Positions 18,612 to 27,054 of a DNA stretch of 64,000 nt are shown one piece after another. The stretch covers positions 124,001-188,000 of the forward strand of contig JBBQUM010000007.1 in assembly GCA_038212445.1 (NCBI GenBank). Direction: 5' to 3'. The stretch comes from TMP-7 sp038212445. GTDB taxonomy: Bacteria > Acidobacteriota > Terriglobia > Bryobacterales > Bryobacteraceae. The notes under the pieces are model-generated. The model saw only the letters and a list, made by a program, of their open reading frames with translations. It did not search any database and was not told the origin of the DNA. The position numbers and the translations under genes were made by a program. Numbering within the stretch: the first letter of the stretch is position 1; each line of letters opens with the position of its first letter.

Positions 18612-20033
18612 GTGCTGGCGCGGATCGTCCAAATCCTGCTCGCACTGGCGGGAGTAGCGGTGGTGACGTACGCCGGTTATCTAAGCGGCGCTAACCCCCC
18701 TACGGTAGGTTTCGGCTTCCTTCTCGCCATCCTGATAATCGCGAGTACGACAGGCTTCCAGGCAGCGGCAGCCGCTTCCATTGCCGCCACACTGGCGTTC
18801 AACTTCTATTTCCTGCCGCCCGTGGGCACACTCACCATCGCGGATCCACAAAACTGGTTCGCCCTCTTCAGCTTTCTCGCCACATCGCTGATCGGCAGCC
18901 AGTTGTCGGCGCAAGCAAAGCGGCAGGCCGCGGAGGCTATTTCACGCCAGCAGGATCTCGAGCAGTTATACACCTTCAGCCGGTCGATCCTGTTGATCGA
19001 CCAAGGTTCCTTCTCCCGCCAACTTGCCACCCGCCTCGCTGAAGTTTTCGAATTCGAGGCAGTGCTGCTGTACGATAAGCGTTCTGATGAGATTCTGCGC
19101 GCAGGTCCGGCCGATTTCGAGGGTCTGGAAGATCAGTTGAAGGAAGCGGCCCAGTTTGGCAGCTCGTACACAGATCCAACCGGATCGCGCGTGATCATGA
19201 CGGTCCGGCTGGGATCTGAACCCATCGGGAGCGTTGCGCTGCAAGGGCGGCGCAAGCCCGACGCCGTACTTCAAGGTATTTCCAACCTCATCGCCATCGG
19301 CTTGGAACGGGCGCGGGCGCAGACGCTGACACACGAGATTGAAGCGGTCCGGCAGAGCGAACTCCTGCGTACTACCTTGATCGACGCCATGGCACACGAG
19401 TTCAAGACGCCCCTCACCGCCATCAAAGCCGCGACGACAGCCCTGCTGGCCGCCGCACCGAGCCAAAGTGATACCGAGATCCTAAAAGTGGCCGACGAGG
19501 AGGCCGACCATTTGCGTGACCTGATTGACGACGCTGTCGACATGGCGAGACTCGACATGATGACCGTCGACGTGCAACCTCTGGAAACCGGCGTGGGCCA
19601 GCTCGCGCGCGATGTCGCGTTCGAAATCCGTAACGGCGACGGACGCGTCAGCGTGGCCGCAACAGGCGATCTCTCCGCCATGGTCGACCGTCGGCTGATC
19701 AAACTCGCGTTGAAGCAACTGATCGACAACGCCCTGAAGTACTCGCCGCCCGGCAGCCCGGTTTCCATACGGGTTGGCGCCACCGGTGAACGAGTCGAGA
19801 TAGCGGTGATCAACGAAGGTAAACAGATTCCCGAGTCGGAACAGAGCAAGATCTTCGATCGCTTTTATCGCGGCCCAGCGTCGAGGATCAACGTCCCGGG
19901 CACGGGCCTGGGGCTCAGCATCGCTCAGCGCATCATGACGGCGCATGGCGGCAGCCTGACCGTCAATAGCCGCGCCGGCCAGACCGCCTTCAGCATGTTG
20001 TTCCGCCGGGCCGGGGAGGGAACCGCGGAATGA
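18612..20033 (+). CDS. kdpD: KdpD C-terminal half: membrane histidine kinase (DUF4118-GAF-HisKA-HATPase)
   Basis: The 473-residue protein starts at GTG and carries only the kinase half of KdpD. There are four membrane helices of the DUF4118 type (residues about 5-105, with NFYFLPPVGTLTIADP), a GAF-like domain (about 125-235), an H-box with His262 (MAHEFKTPLTAI) and an ATPase domain (DNALKYSPPGSP, FDRFYRG, GTGLGLSI). The usual N-terminal sensor/USP half is encoded separately at the end of the locus (25990 and 27051). It phosphorylates KdpE under K+ limitation. kdpE overlaps its stop (ATGA). Confidence 0.9.
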   Translation: MLARIVQILLALAGVAVVTYAGYLSGANPPTVGFGFLLAILIIASTTGFQAAAAASIAATLAFNFYFLPPVGTLTIADPQNWFALFSFLATSLIGSQLSAQAKRQAAEAISRQQDLEQLYTFSRSILLIDQGSFSRQLATRLAEVFEFEAVLLYDKRSDEILRAGPADFEGLEDQLKEAAQFGSSYTDPTGSRVIMTVRLGSEPIGSVALQGRRKPDAVLQGISNLIAIGLERARAQTLTHEIEAVRQSELLRTTLIDAMAHEFKTPLTAIKAATTALLAAAPSQSDTEILKVADEEADHLRDLIDDAVDMARLDMMTVDVQPLETGVGQLARDVAFEIRNGDGRVSVAATGDLSAMVDRRLIKLALKQLIDNALKYSPPGSPVSIRVGATGERVEIAVINEGKQIPESEQSKIFDRFYRGPASRINVPGTGLGLSIAQRIMTAHGGSLTVNSRAGQTAFSMLFRRAGEGTAE

Positions 20034-20728
20034 GTGCCGGAAAGATCCTGATCGTCGACGACGAGCCGCAGATTCGCCGCATTCTGCGCGTCACGCTGAC
20101 GAGCGCGGGCTACGAGATCGACGACGCCAAAACCGGGGAGCAGGCTCTAGAGAAACAGCGCGCGTTCCGTCCCGACCTGGTTTTGCTCGACATGAATATG
20201 CCAGGCATGGGCGGCCTTCAGACATGCCGCGCGATGCGCGCCGACGTCAATGTCGGCATTATTATGCTCACCGTCCGAAATACCGAAGCGGACAAGGTAG
20301 CAGCGCTCGATGCGGGCGCCGACGATTTCGTCACCAAGCCCTTCAGCACGCCGGAACTGATGGCTCGCATTCGAGCAGCGATGCGGCGGGTCCCAATGTC
20401 GAGCAGCGTGGCACAAAGAGTACGGGTGGACGATCTGATCATCGATTTCGCCGCTCGCACCGTCCAACGCGGCACGGACGCTCAGCACCTCACGCCCAAA
20501 GAGCTGGATCTGCTCCGCTATCTCGTGCAACACGCGAACGAGGCCGTGCCTCACCGCGAGTTGCTGCAGGCAGTCTGGGGTCCCGACTACGGCGATCAGG
20601 TGGACTATCTGCGCGTTTTCATCAAAAACCTTCGAAAGAAAATCGAAGCTGACCCGGAACATGCTCGCCTCATCACCACCGAGCCCTGGGTTGGCTACCG
20701 CTTCAACGGCCAGCTCGAGTCTTTATAA
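20030..20728 (+). CDS. kdpE: KdpE response regulator (OmpR/PhoB family)
   Basis: The 232 residues comprise a receiver domain with the acidic pair DDE at residues 10-12, phospho-acceptor Asp54 (LLLDMNMPG) and Lys in FVTKPF. A winged-helix DNA-binding domain follows (LTPKELDLLRYLVQHAN, YLRVFIKNLRKKIE, GVGYRF-like WVGYRFN). In other bacteria KdpE activates the kdpFABC promoter. Its start overlaps the kinase stop, and it lies upstream of the structural genes on the same strand, so the whole cluster may be autoregulated. Confidence 0.92.
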   Translation: MSAGKILIVDDEPQIRRILRVTLTSAGYEIDDAKTGEQALEKQRAFRPDLVLLDMNMPGMGGLQTCRAMRADVNVGIIMLTVRNTEADKVAALDAGADDFVTKPFSTPELMARIRAAMRRVPMSSSVAQRVRVDDLIIDFAARTVQRGTDAQHLTPKELDLLRYLVQHANEAVPHRELLQAVWGPDYGDQVDYLRVFIKNLRKKIEADPEHARLITTEPWVGYRFNGQLESL

Positions 20729-20785
20729 AATCTTCACGCATTCTCCAGGACTTCTTCAGCGCGCGAAACGTACGCTGAGACTGGA

Positions 20786-21262
20786 ATGCGCTACAGGGAT
20801 GACTTAGAACTCGCAGCACAACGCACCTGGACGGTGGAAGCGCCTCCACGGCTGGCTCCAAAACAGCCGCGGCTGCGCGTCACGGTGGTTTTCACATCCG
20901 CGGCGGCCACTCCGGGCGCGTTGAAACGTGCGGCGGAACTGGCTGCCCAGTTGAGCGCCGACATTACACTGCTGGTTCCGCAGGTGGTGCCCTTTCCGCT
21001 TCCGCTAGGCAGTCCGCCTGTGCTGCTCGGCTTCAACGAACGGCGCTTCCGCGCACTAGCGGAGCAATCGGGCGTCGACACCGAGGTGCGGATCTTCCTC
21101 TGCAGAGACCGCGAGCTTGCCATCCAAACCGCTCTCTCCAGTAGATCCCTGGTGGTTGTTGGCGTACGGCGGCAATGGTGGTTCAGCAGCGAGATGCGCC
21201 TGGCGAGAAAGCTGCGCCGCCAGGGTCACGAAGTCGTGATTACGGAGGTAGGAAAACAATGA
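20786..21262 (+). CDS. UspA-like small protein in the kdp locus
   Basis: The 158-residue protein has a Rossmann-like alternation beginning RVTVVFTSAAATPGALKRAAELA and a second half LVVVGVRRQ, resembling a universal stress protein domain. The ATP-binding G-2x-G-9x-G-S/T motif is not obvious. Such domains also occur inside KdpD, so this may be a detached regulatory module for K+ transport. Its TGA overlaps the start of the 27-residue ORF that follows (ATGA). The assignment to UspA is by fold pattern only. Confidence 0.55.
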   Translation: MRYRDDLELAAQRTWTVEAPPRLAPKQPRLRVTVVFTSAAATPGALKRAAELAAQLSADITLLVPQVVPFPLPLGSPPVLLGFNERRFRALAEQSGVDTEVRIFLCRDRELAIQTALSSRSLVVVGVRRQWWFSSEMRLARKLRRQGHEVVITEVGKQ

Positions 21263-21342
21263 TCGACGTTCTGTATGTCCTGGCGGGATGCTTGTTCCTG
21301 TTTTTGTGTTGGGCGTTCACGCGAGCATGTGACCGCCTGTAG
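21259..21342 (+). CDS. 27-residue membrane ORF preceding kdpF
   Basis: ATG overlaps the preceding stop (ATGA) and has GGAGGT about ten bases upstream. The peptide begins MIDVLYVLAG, continues as one hydrophobic helix with an aromatic-rich CLFLFLCWAF part and ends in a charged TRACDRL. Comparable tiny ORFs with a CWAF-x-C-[DE]-[RK]-L ending are, from memory, found before kdpF in other bacteria and usually left unannotated. A role as an extra small subunit or regulator of KdpFABC is inferred from position only. Confidence 0.65.
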   Translation: MIDVLYVLAGCLFLFLCWAFTRACDRL

Positions 21343-21353
21343 AGGAGACCGAG

Positions 21354-21437
21354 ATGGATTACCTGATCGCCGGCGTGGCCGCGCTGGCTCTCTTTCTGTA
21401 TTTGATCTACGCGCTCCTGAGGCCGGAGCGCTTCTGA
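21354..21437 (+). CDS. kdpF: KdpF, small subunit of the K+-transporting ATPase
   Basis: The gene codes for 27 residues: MDYLIAGVAALALFL, then YLIYALLRPERF. The ending LLRPERF is the KdpF signature. It has a strong ribosome site, GAGGAG, about six bases upstream. KdpF is a single helix that stabilises the KdpABC complex in the membrane. It lies 11 bases after the preceding small ORF and 10 before the kdpA start. Confidence 0.9.
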   Translation: MDYLIAGVAALALFLYLIYALLRPERF

Positions 21438-21447
21438 GGTGATGGGA

Positions 21448-23220
21448 ATGACCGCCAGCGGTGTTTTGCAGATCGTTTTGTTTTTTGGCTTAATCCTGGT
21501 ATTCACAAAGCCAATCGGCGCTTTCATGGCGCGGGTGTTTGAGGGACAGCGAACGTTCCTCCATCCAGCGCTCAGGTGGCTTGAGACCTTGACGTTTAAA
21601 TTGATCGGCGTCAAGGAGGAGACCGAACAGCGTTGGACGCAGTACACGGCGTCGTTGATCAGCTTTAGTATTTTCGGGTTTCTGCTGCTGTACCTCATAC
21701 AGCGCGTACAAGCCTTCCTGCCGTTCAATCCACAGAACTTCGGTACGCACAACGTCACCCCTGACCTGGCGTTCAACAACGCCGTGAGCTTCATGACCAA
21801 TACGAACTGGCAATCGTATGTCGGAGAGGCGACGCTGAGCTACTTCGTCCAGATGGCGGGTCTCACCGTCCAAAACTTCGCCTCTGCCGCGGCTGGCATC
21901 GCCTGCGCCATTGCGCTGGTCAGAGGATTCTCGCGTCAGGAGAAAAAGACCATCGGCAACTTCTGGGTCGACGTGACTCGGGCCACCGTCTACATCCTTC
22001 TGCCGCTCTCGATTGTCGCCGCGCTTTTCCTCTGCTCCCAAGGCGTGATCCAGAACCTTCACCCCTACTCCGCCGCCACCACCGTGGAGGGCGCCAAGCA
22101 GTTAATCGCTCAGGGTCCAGTCGCGTCGCAGGAAGCCATCAAGGAACTGGGCACCAACGGAGGCGGCTTTTTCAACGCCAACTCGGCGCATCCGTTCGAG
22201 AATCCGTCGGCGATCACTAACCTGTTCGAGATGTTTCTCATCTTCCTGATTCCCGCTGGACTCACCTATACCTTCGGCACCATGGTCCGCGACACACGAC
22301 AAGGATGGGCCATCTTCGCGGCGTTCTCTGTCATGTTCCTGGTTGGCGTTTTCGTACTGTACGGATTTGAGCAGGCGGGCAACCCAATTCTCGCCAAACT
22401 CGGGCTGGAGACAGCCCCCACTAGTACCCAGCCGGGCGGAAACATGGAAGGCAAGGAGGTGCGTTTCGGCATTGCAAATTCCGCACTCTTTGCCACCATC
22501 ACCACCGACGCTAGCTGCGGCGCAGTGAATTCAATGCACGACAGTTTCACCCCGATCGGCGGCCTCGTCCCGTTATTCAACATCATGACCGGCGAGGTCA
22601 TTTTTGGCGGTGTCGGCGCGGGTCTCTACGGGATTCTGCTCTACGCCATCCTCGCCGTCTTCATCGCGGGACTGATGGTGGGCCGGACTCCGGAGTATCT
22701 GGGAAAGAAGATCGAGCAGAAGGAAGTGAAGATGGCGATGCTGGCCATCATTGCTACCGCCGCCAGCATCCTGGTCTTCACGGCGCTCAGCCTTGTCGTC
22801 TCCTTCGCAGCCAAGGGCTATTGGAATCCCACCGGTGCCCCGGTTACGAGCCTGAACAACAACGGACCGCACGGCTTTAGCGAAATGCTCTACGCATATG
22901 TCAGCGGCACGGGAAATAACGGCAGCGCATTCGCAGGACTGAATGCCAACACTCCCTGGTACAACCTCACCATCGGATTGTCAATGCTCATCGGCCGTTT
23001 CTTGTTTGTGATTCCCCTGCTGGCGGCCGCGGGAAGCCTGGCGGCAAAGAAGAAGATCGCATCAACCGCGGGAACTTTCCCCACCCACGGTCCCCTGTTC
23101 GTCGGCTTGCTCGTGGGCACCGTGCTGATCGTCGGAGCCTTGACGTTCTTCCCGGCGCTCTCTCTTGGTCCGCTGGTTGAGCATTACCTGATGCAGGGTG
23201 GAGTGCTAGCGAAAGGTTAA
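21448..23220 (+). CDS. kdpA: KdpA, K+-binding and channel-like subunit
   Basis: About 590 residues carry ten or so membrane segments and the four selectivity-filter-like loops of KdpA, such as VSFMTNTNWQSY, ELGTNGGGFFNANSAHPFENP and TTDASCGAVNSMHDSFTPIGG. KdpA is the superfamily-of-K-transporters subunit that selects K+ for the KdpB pump. ATG 21448 (MTASGVLQ) is preferred because GAGGTG lies eight bases upstream. An ATG at 21442 and a GTG at 21439 are in frame, but the ribosome site is too close to them. kdpB starts two bases after the stop. Confidence 0.93.
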   Translation: MTASGVLQIVLFFGLILVFTKPIGAFMARVFEGQRTFLHPALRWLETLTFKLIGVKEETEQRWTQYTASLISFSIFGFLLLYLIQRVQAFLPFNPQNFGTHNVTPDLAFNNAVSFMTNTNWQSYVGEATLSYFVQMAGLTVQNFASAAAGIACAIALVRGFSRQEKKTIGNFWVDVTRATVYILLPLSIVAALFLCSQGVIQNLHPYSAATTVEGAKQLIAQGPVASQEAIKELGTNGGGFFNANSAHPFENPSAITNLFEMFLIFLIPAGLTYTFGTMVRDTRQGWAIFAAFSVMFLVGVFVLYGFEQAGNPILAKLGLETAPTSTQPGGNMEGKEVRFGIANSALFATITTDASCGAVNSMHDSFTPIGGLVPLFNIMTGEVIFGGVGAGLYGILLYAILAVFIAGLMVGRTPEYLGKKIEQKEVKMAMLAIIATAASILVFTALSLVVSFAAKGYWNPTGAPVTSLNNNGPHGFSEMLYAYVSGTGNNGSAFAGLNANTPWYNLTIGLSMLIGRFLFVIPLLAAAGSLAAKKKIASTAGTFPTHGPLFVGLLVGTVLIVGALTFFPALSLGPLVEHYLMQGGVLAKG

Positions 23221-23222
23221 GT

Positions 23223-25349
23223 ATGTCGACTCTTATGACTGCGCCAAATCCAACCCAAGGACCAGCCGACCATTCGTCGTCGCTGCTGCCGGGAAAGCTC
23301 GCGCATTCGCGCCCGCTTTTTGACCCGGAGATTGTCGGGCGCGCTATTAGAGCGTCGTTCGTCAAGCTGAATCCGGTAACGCTACTTAAGAATCCGGTGA
23401 TGTTCGTCGTCGAAGCCGGGGCGGCGCTCACCACCGCTTTCCTGATACGCGACCTCTTCACCGGCGCCGCCGGCATCGGCTTCTCCGTTCAGATCGCGCT
23501 ATGGCTGTGGTTCACAGTGCTTTTTGCCAACTTCGCGGAGGCGATGGCCGAGGCGCGGGGCAAGGCTCAGGCCGATGCGCTGCGCAAGACCAAGACCGAC
23601 GCCCTGGCCCATCGCCTAGGACGCGGCGACAAGTTGGAAGATGTTCCATCGTCCGCGTTGCGGTCGGGTGACGTGGTGATCTGTTCCGCCGGCGAATTGA
23701 TCCCCGGCGACGGCGAAGTGATCGATGGCATCGCCACCGTCGACGAGAGCGTGATCACCGGTGAGAGCGCGCCCGTTATTCGCGAGTCCGGCGGAGATCG
23801 CAGTGCCGTCACCGGTGGCACCCGTGTTCTCTCCGATCAGATCAAGATCAAGATCACGTCGAACCCCGGCGAAACATTCCTGGACCGCATGATCGCGCTG
23901 GTAGAGGGAGCCGAGCGCCAGAAGACGCCCAACGAGATCGCGCTCAACATCCTTATTGCAGGCCTGACGCTCATCTTCCTGCTGGCCGTGGTAACGCTAC
24001 AGCCGTTCTCGTCCTTCGCCGTTGGACAGTCCGGAACAGGGTCCATTCCCACAGTAGCCGTCCTGGTGTCGCTGCTGGTTTGCTTGATTCCGACGACGAT
24101 CGGCGGCCTGCTCTCGGCAATCGGAATCGCGGGTATGGATCGCGTCATGCAGCACAACGTACTGGCGATGAGCGGCAAAGCGGTCGAAGCCGCCGGTGAC
24201 GTGAACTCGCTCCTGCTCGACAAGACCGGTACAATCACGCTCGGTAATCGCCAGGCTGTGGAATTCCTGGTCGTCGCGGGCGTCACTCAACAGGAACTCG
24301 CTGATGCCGCGCAGTTGTCCAGCCTCGCTGACGAAACCCCGGAAGGGCGTAGCGTCGTCGTACTCGCCAAAGAGAAGTATGGTCTGCGCGGCCGCCATAT
24401 TCCCGAACACGAAGCGGCCTTCATTCCGTTCTCTGCTTACACGCGTATGAGTGGAGTCGACTTCTCGGGCCGCCAACTCCGCAAAGGCGCCAGTGAAGCG
24501 ATCGTGCGCTTCGTCATTGAGCGTGGCGGCACCGTGCCCCCAGCCTTTCAGGAACTGAGCGACCGCATCTCGCGGGGGGGCGGCACTCCTCTCGCCGTCG
24601 CCGACGGGTCGCGTCTGCTCGGCGTCATCCACCTTAAGGACATCGTCAAAGGCGGGATGAAGGAGCGAATCGCACAGCTACGCCGCATGGGTATTCGCAC
24701 CATCATGATCACCGGCGACAATCCCCTTACCGCCGCCGCGATCGCCGGTGAAGCCGGTGTCGACGACTTCCTGGCACAAGCCACCCCGAAGGACAAGCTC
24801 GACTACATCCGCAAGGAACAGGCCGCCGGTCGCCTGGTCGCGATGACCGGCGACGGCACCAACGACGCTCCCGCGCTCGCTCAGGCAGATGTCGGATTGG
24901 CGATGAATACCGGCACCATGGCCGCCAAGGAAGCCGGCAACATGGTCGACCTCGATAGCAATCCAACCAAGCTCATCGAAGTCGTTGCCATCGGCAAACA
25001 GCTATTGATCACCCGGGGCGCCCTCACCACCTTCTCCATCGCCAACGACGTCGCGAAGTACTTCGCCATCATCCCCGCGATGTTCATGACCACCTACCCG
25101 ATGCTGGGCAAGCTGAACATCATGCACCTGCATACGCCCCAAAGCGCCGTCCTCTCGGCAGTGATTTTCAATGCACTGATCATCATCGCGCTGGTGCCGC
25201 TTGCTCTACGCGGCGTAAAGTACCGGCCACTCGACGCGGCCAGCCTGCTGCGTCGCAATCTCCTGGTCTACGGTGTCGGCGGACTCATCGCACCCTTCCC
25301 GGGAATCTGGGTGATCGATGTACTGCTGTCGTGGCTGCACCTCGCTTAG
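23223..25349 (+). CDS. kdpB: KdpB, P-type ATPase subunit
   Basis: The 708-residue P-type ATPase has the phosphorylation motif DKTGTIT with Asp333, the TGES-like actuator loop (VITGESAPV), MITGDNPLTA and GDGTNDAPALA. It has the shortened N-domain and membrane topology of KdpB rather than of metal P-type pumps. It powers high-affinity K+ uptake by the KdpFABC complex. The start is the ATG two bases after the kdpA stop, and kdpC follows after 24 bases. Confidence 0.95.
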   Translation: MSTLMTAPNPTQGPADHSSSLLPGKLAHSRPLFDPEIVGRAIRASFVKLNPVTLLKNPVMFVVEAGAALTTAFLIRDLFTGAAGIGFSVQIALWLWFTVLFANFAEAMAEARGKAQADALRKTKTDALAHRLGRGDKLEDVPSSALRSGDVVICSAGELIPGDGEVIDGIATVDESVITGESAPVIRESGGDRSAVTGGTRVLSDQIKIKITSNPGETFLDRMIALVEGAERQKTPNEIALNILIAGLTLIFLLAVVTLQPFSSFAVGQSGTGSIPTVAVLVSLLVCLIPTTIGGLLSAIGIAGMDRVMQHNVLAMSGKAVEAAGDVNSLLLDKTGTITLGNRQAVEFLVVAGVTQQELADAAQLSSLADETPEGRSVVVLAKEKYGLRGRHIPEHEAAFIPFSAYTRMSGVDFSGRQLRKGASEAIVRFVIERGGTVPPAFQELSDRISRGGGTPLAVADGSRLLGVIHLKDIVKGGMKERIAQLRRMGIRTIMITGDNPLTAAAIAGEAGVDDFLAQATPKDKLDYIRKEQAAGRLVAMTGDGTNDAPALAQADVGLAMNTGTMAAKEAGNMVDLDSNPTKLIEVVAIGKQLLITRGALTTFSIANDVAKYFAIIPAMFMTTYPMLGKLNIMHLHTPQSAVLSAVIFNALIIIALVPLALRGVKYRPLDAASLLRRNLLVYGVGGLIAPFPGIWVIDVLLSWLHLA

Positions 25350-25373
25350 CCCGGCTCGAAAGGATATAAGACA

Positions 25374-25964
25374 ATGTGGGAACAAATTCTTCCTGGACTG
25401 CGAATCAAGCTTTTCATGACGCTGTTGTTGGGCGTACTCTACCCGCTGGCGGTCACGGGTATCTGCCAGCTGGCGTTTCCGCGTCAGTCCAACGGCAGCC
25501 TGATTGAGCAGAACGGCAAACTCGTGGGCAGCGATCTAATCGGCCAGAACTTCGCCAAGCCCGAATACTTTCATCCACGGCCTTCTGCCGCCGGCAACGA
25601 TGGATACGATCCCACCGGCTCCAGCGGCTCGAATTTCGGGCCGACGAATCAGAAGCTGTACGACCGCGTAAAGGCCTCGGTCGCTCAGTTCCGCAAAGAA
25701 AATCCGGGTTACTCCGGGCCCATCCCCGCCGACCTGCTGACGGCATCCGCCAGCGGCCTCGATCCTCACATCAGTCCCGAATCGGCCAACGTTCAGATAA
25801 TCCGAATCGCCAACGCTCGCGGCGTACCGGTTTACAACATCGCCACGCTGGTAACCCGCTTCACTGAGAAACCCGCCTTCGGTTTGCTGGGCGAACCGCA
25901 TGTGAACGTCCTGAAATTAAACCTCGCCTTAGATCAGGAGGCCCAGGGACGCGCATCCCGATAG
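25374..25964 (+). CDS. kdpC: KdpC, K+-transporting ATPase C subunit
   Basis: The 196-residue protein has one N-terminal membrane helix (about 12-33, with TLLLGVLYPLAVTGICQ) and the family signatures NGKLVGSDLIGQNF, YFHPRPSAAG and DPHISPESA. KdpC is the periplasmic subunit that helps link KdpA and KdpB and affects K+ affinity. GGATAT lies about six bases before the ATG. The gene is followed after 25 bases by the KdpD-N-like genes, so the cluster continues as one transcription unit. Confidence 0.93.
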   Translation: MWEQILPGLRIKLFMTLLLGVLYPLAVTGICQLAFPRQSNGSLIEQNGKLVGSDLIGQNFAKPEYFHPRPSAAGNDGYDPTGSSGSNFGPTNQKLYDRVKASVAQFRKENPGYSGPIPADLLTASASGLDPHISPESANVQIIRIANARGVPVYNIATLVTRFTEKPAFGLLGEPHVNVLKLNLALDQEAQGRASR

Positions 25965-25989
25965 CGCGCGGACTATCCTGGATGACAGC

Positions 25990-27054
25990 ATGACGCGTGA
26001 GCCCCGGCGCCGCACACCAGATGAGTTGCTGCGCGCGGTCCAAGCCGAAGAAGCCGCCACCTCGCGCGGCCGTCTGAAGATCTTTCTCGGTTACGCGTCG
26101 GGCGTGGGAAAGTCGTTCCGAATGCTTGGCGAGGCCAGTCGTAGGCGGGAACGTGGTCAGGACGTCGTGGTCGCCGCAATGCAGCCGCAAGTGCCGGCCG
26201 AGATCTCCGCCGTGCTGTCAAATCTCGAAGTCTACCCGATGATCCGCAGCGGAGGGGTCGACGTGATGGACATCGACGGGCTCCTCCGACGGCGCCCCTC
26301 TGTCTGCGTTATCGATGGACTGGCATACGACAACCCCCCCGGTTCCCGGCATCCCACCCGCTGGCAGGACACTGAAGAGTTGCTTTCGGCCGGTATCGCC
26401 GTCATTTCATCCATCAACATCCAGTACGTCGCCGAATTGCGTGACCAGGTGGCCGCTATTACTGGCAAGCCGGTGCGGGAGACTGTGCCGGTTTCGTTTC
26501 TACAGCGCGCGGAAGAGATAGAACTGGTGGACGCTCCGGCGGATGAACCTCCCGAGCGCATTCAACGGCTGGCTAAGCTGCGTGAAATCGCGCTGGTACT
26601 GGCGGCCGACGTCGTGGATGCGCAACTCGCCGAATATCTGCGCCAGCATTGCATCGATCAGCATCCAGGCGCCCAGGAACGGATCCTGGTGTGTGTCACG
26701 CCGCGAGCCAACATCACCGAAATGCTGGAGACTGGACGGATTATCGCCGAACGCTTTCATGGGAAATTGACAGTCGCCTATGTCCGCCAGCCCGCGATCT
26801 CCGACGCAGACCGTCTCGCGCTCGAAGAAAAAATGGCCACTGCACGGCAGGCTGGCGCGTCCATCGAAATCCTCGAAGGCGCCGATCCAGTCGCTGCCAT
26901 TCTCTCCTACGCTCGCGCTCAGGGCGTCACGCAACTTTTTGTCGGCCATACCCAACGTGATGGCCTGTGGCCGCGCCTCTGGGGAAATCCCGTTGAAAAG
27001 CTCATTCGCGGATCTTCCGGCATGGACGTTCGAGTGTTCCCGCAAGCGCCATGA
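25990..27054 (+). CDS. Stand-alone KdpD N-terminal sensor protein (copy 1, divergent)
   Basis: The 354 residues contain the KdpD N-terminal domain plus a UspA-like domain but no kinase. Walker A is intact (GYASGVGKS, about residue 38). Where the second protein and canonical KdpD have a DE..HTN motif, this copy has VIDGLAYDNPPG, so the acidic Glu and the His/Thr are lost. SRHPTRWQDTEELL then follows the canonical pattern. Residues about 225-350 are UspA-like. It may bind nucleotide without hydrolysis and modulate the separate kinase. The TGA overlaps the next start (ATGA). Confidence 0.82.
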   Translation: MTREPRRRTPDELLRAVQAEEAATSRGRLKIFLGYASGVGKSFRMLGEASRRRERGQDVVVAAMQPQVPAEISAVLSNLEVYPMIRSGGVDVMDIDGLLRRRPSVCVIDGLAYDNPPGSRHPTRWQDTEELLSAGIAVISSINIQYVAELRDQVAAITGKPVRETVPVSFLQRAEEIELVDAPADEPPERIQRLAKLREIALVLAADVVDAQLAEYLRQHCIDQHPGAQERILVCVTPRANITEMLETGRIIAERFHGKLTVAYVRQPAISDADRLALEEKMATARQAGASIEILEGADPVAAILSYARAQGVTQLFVGHTQRDGLWPRLWGNPVEKLIRGSSGMDVRVFPQAP

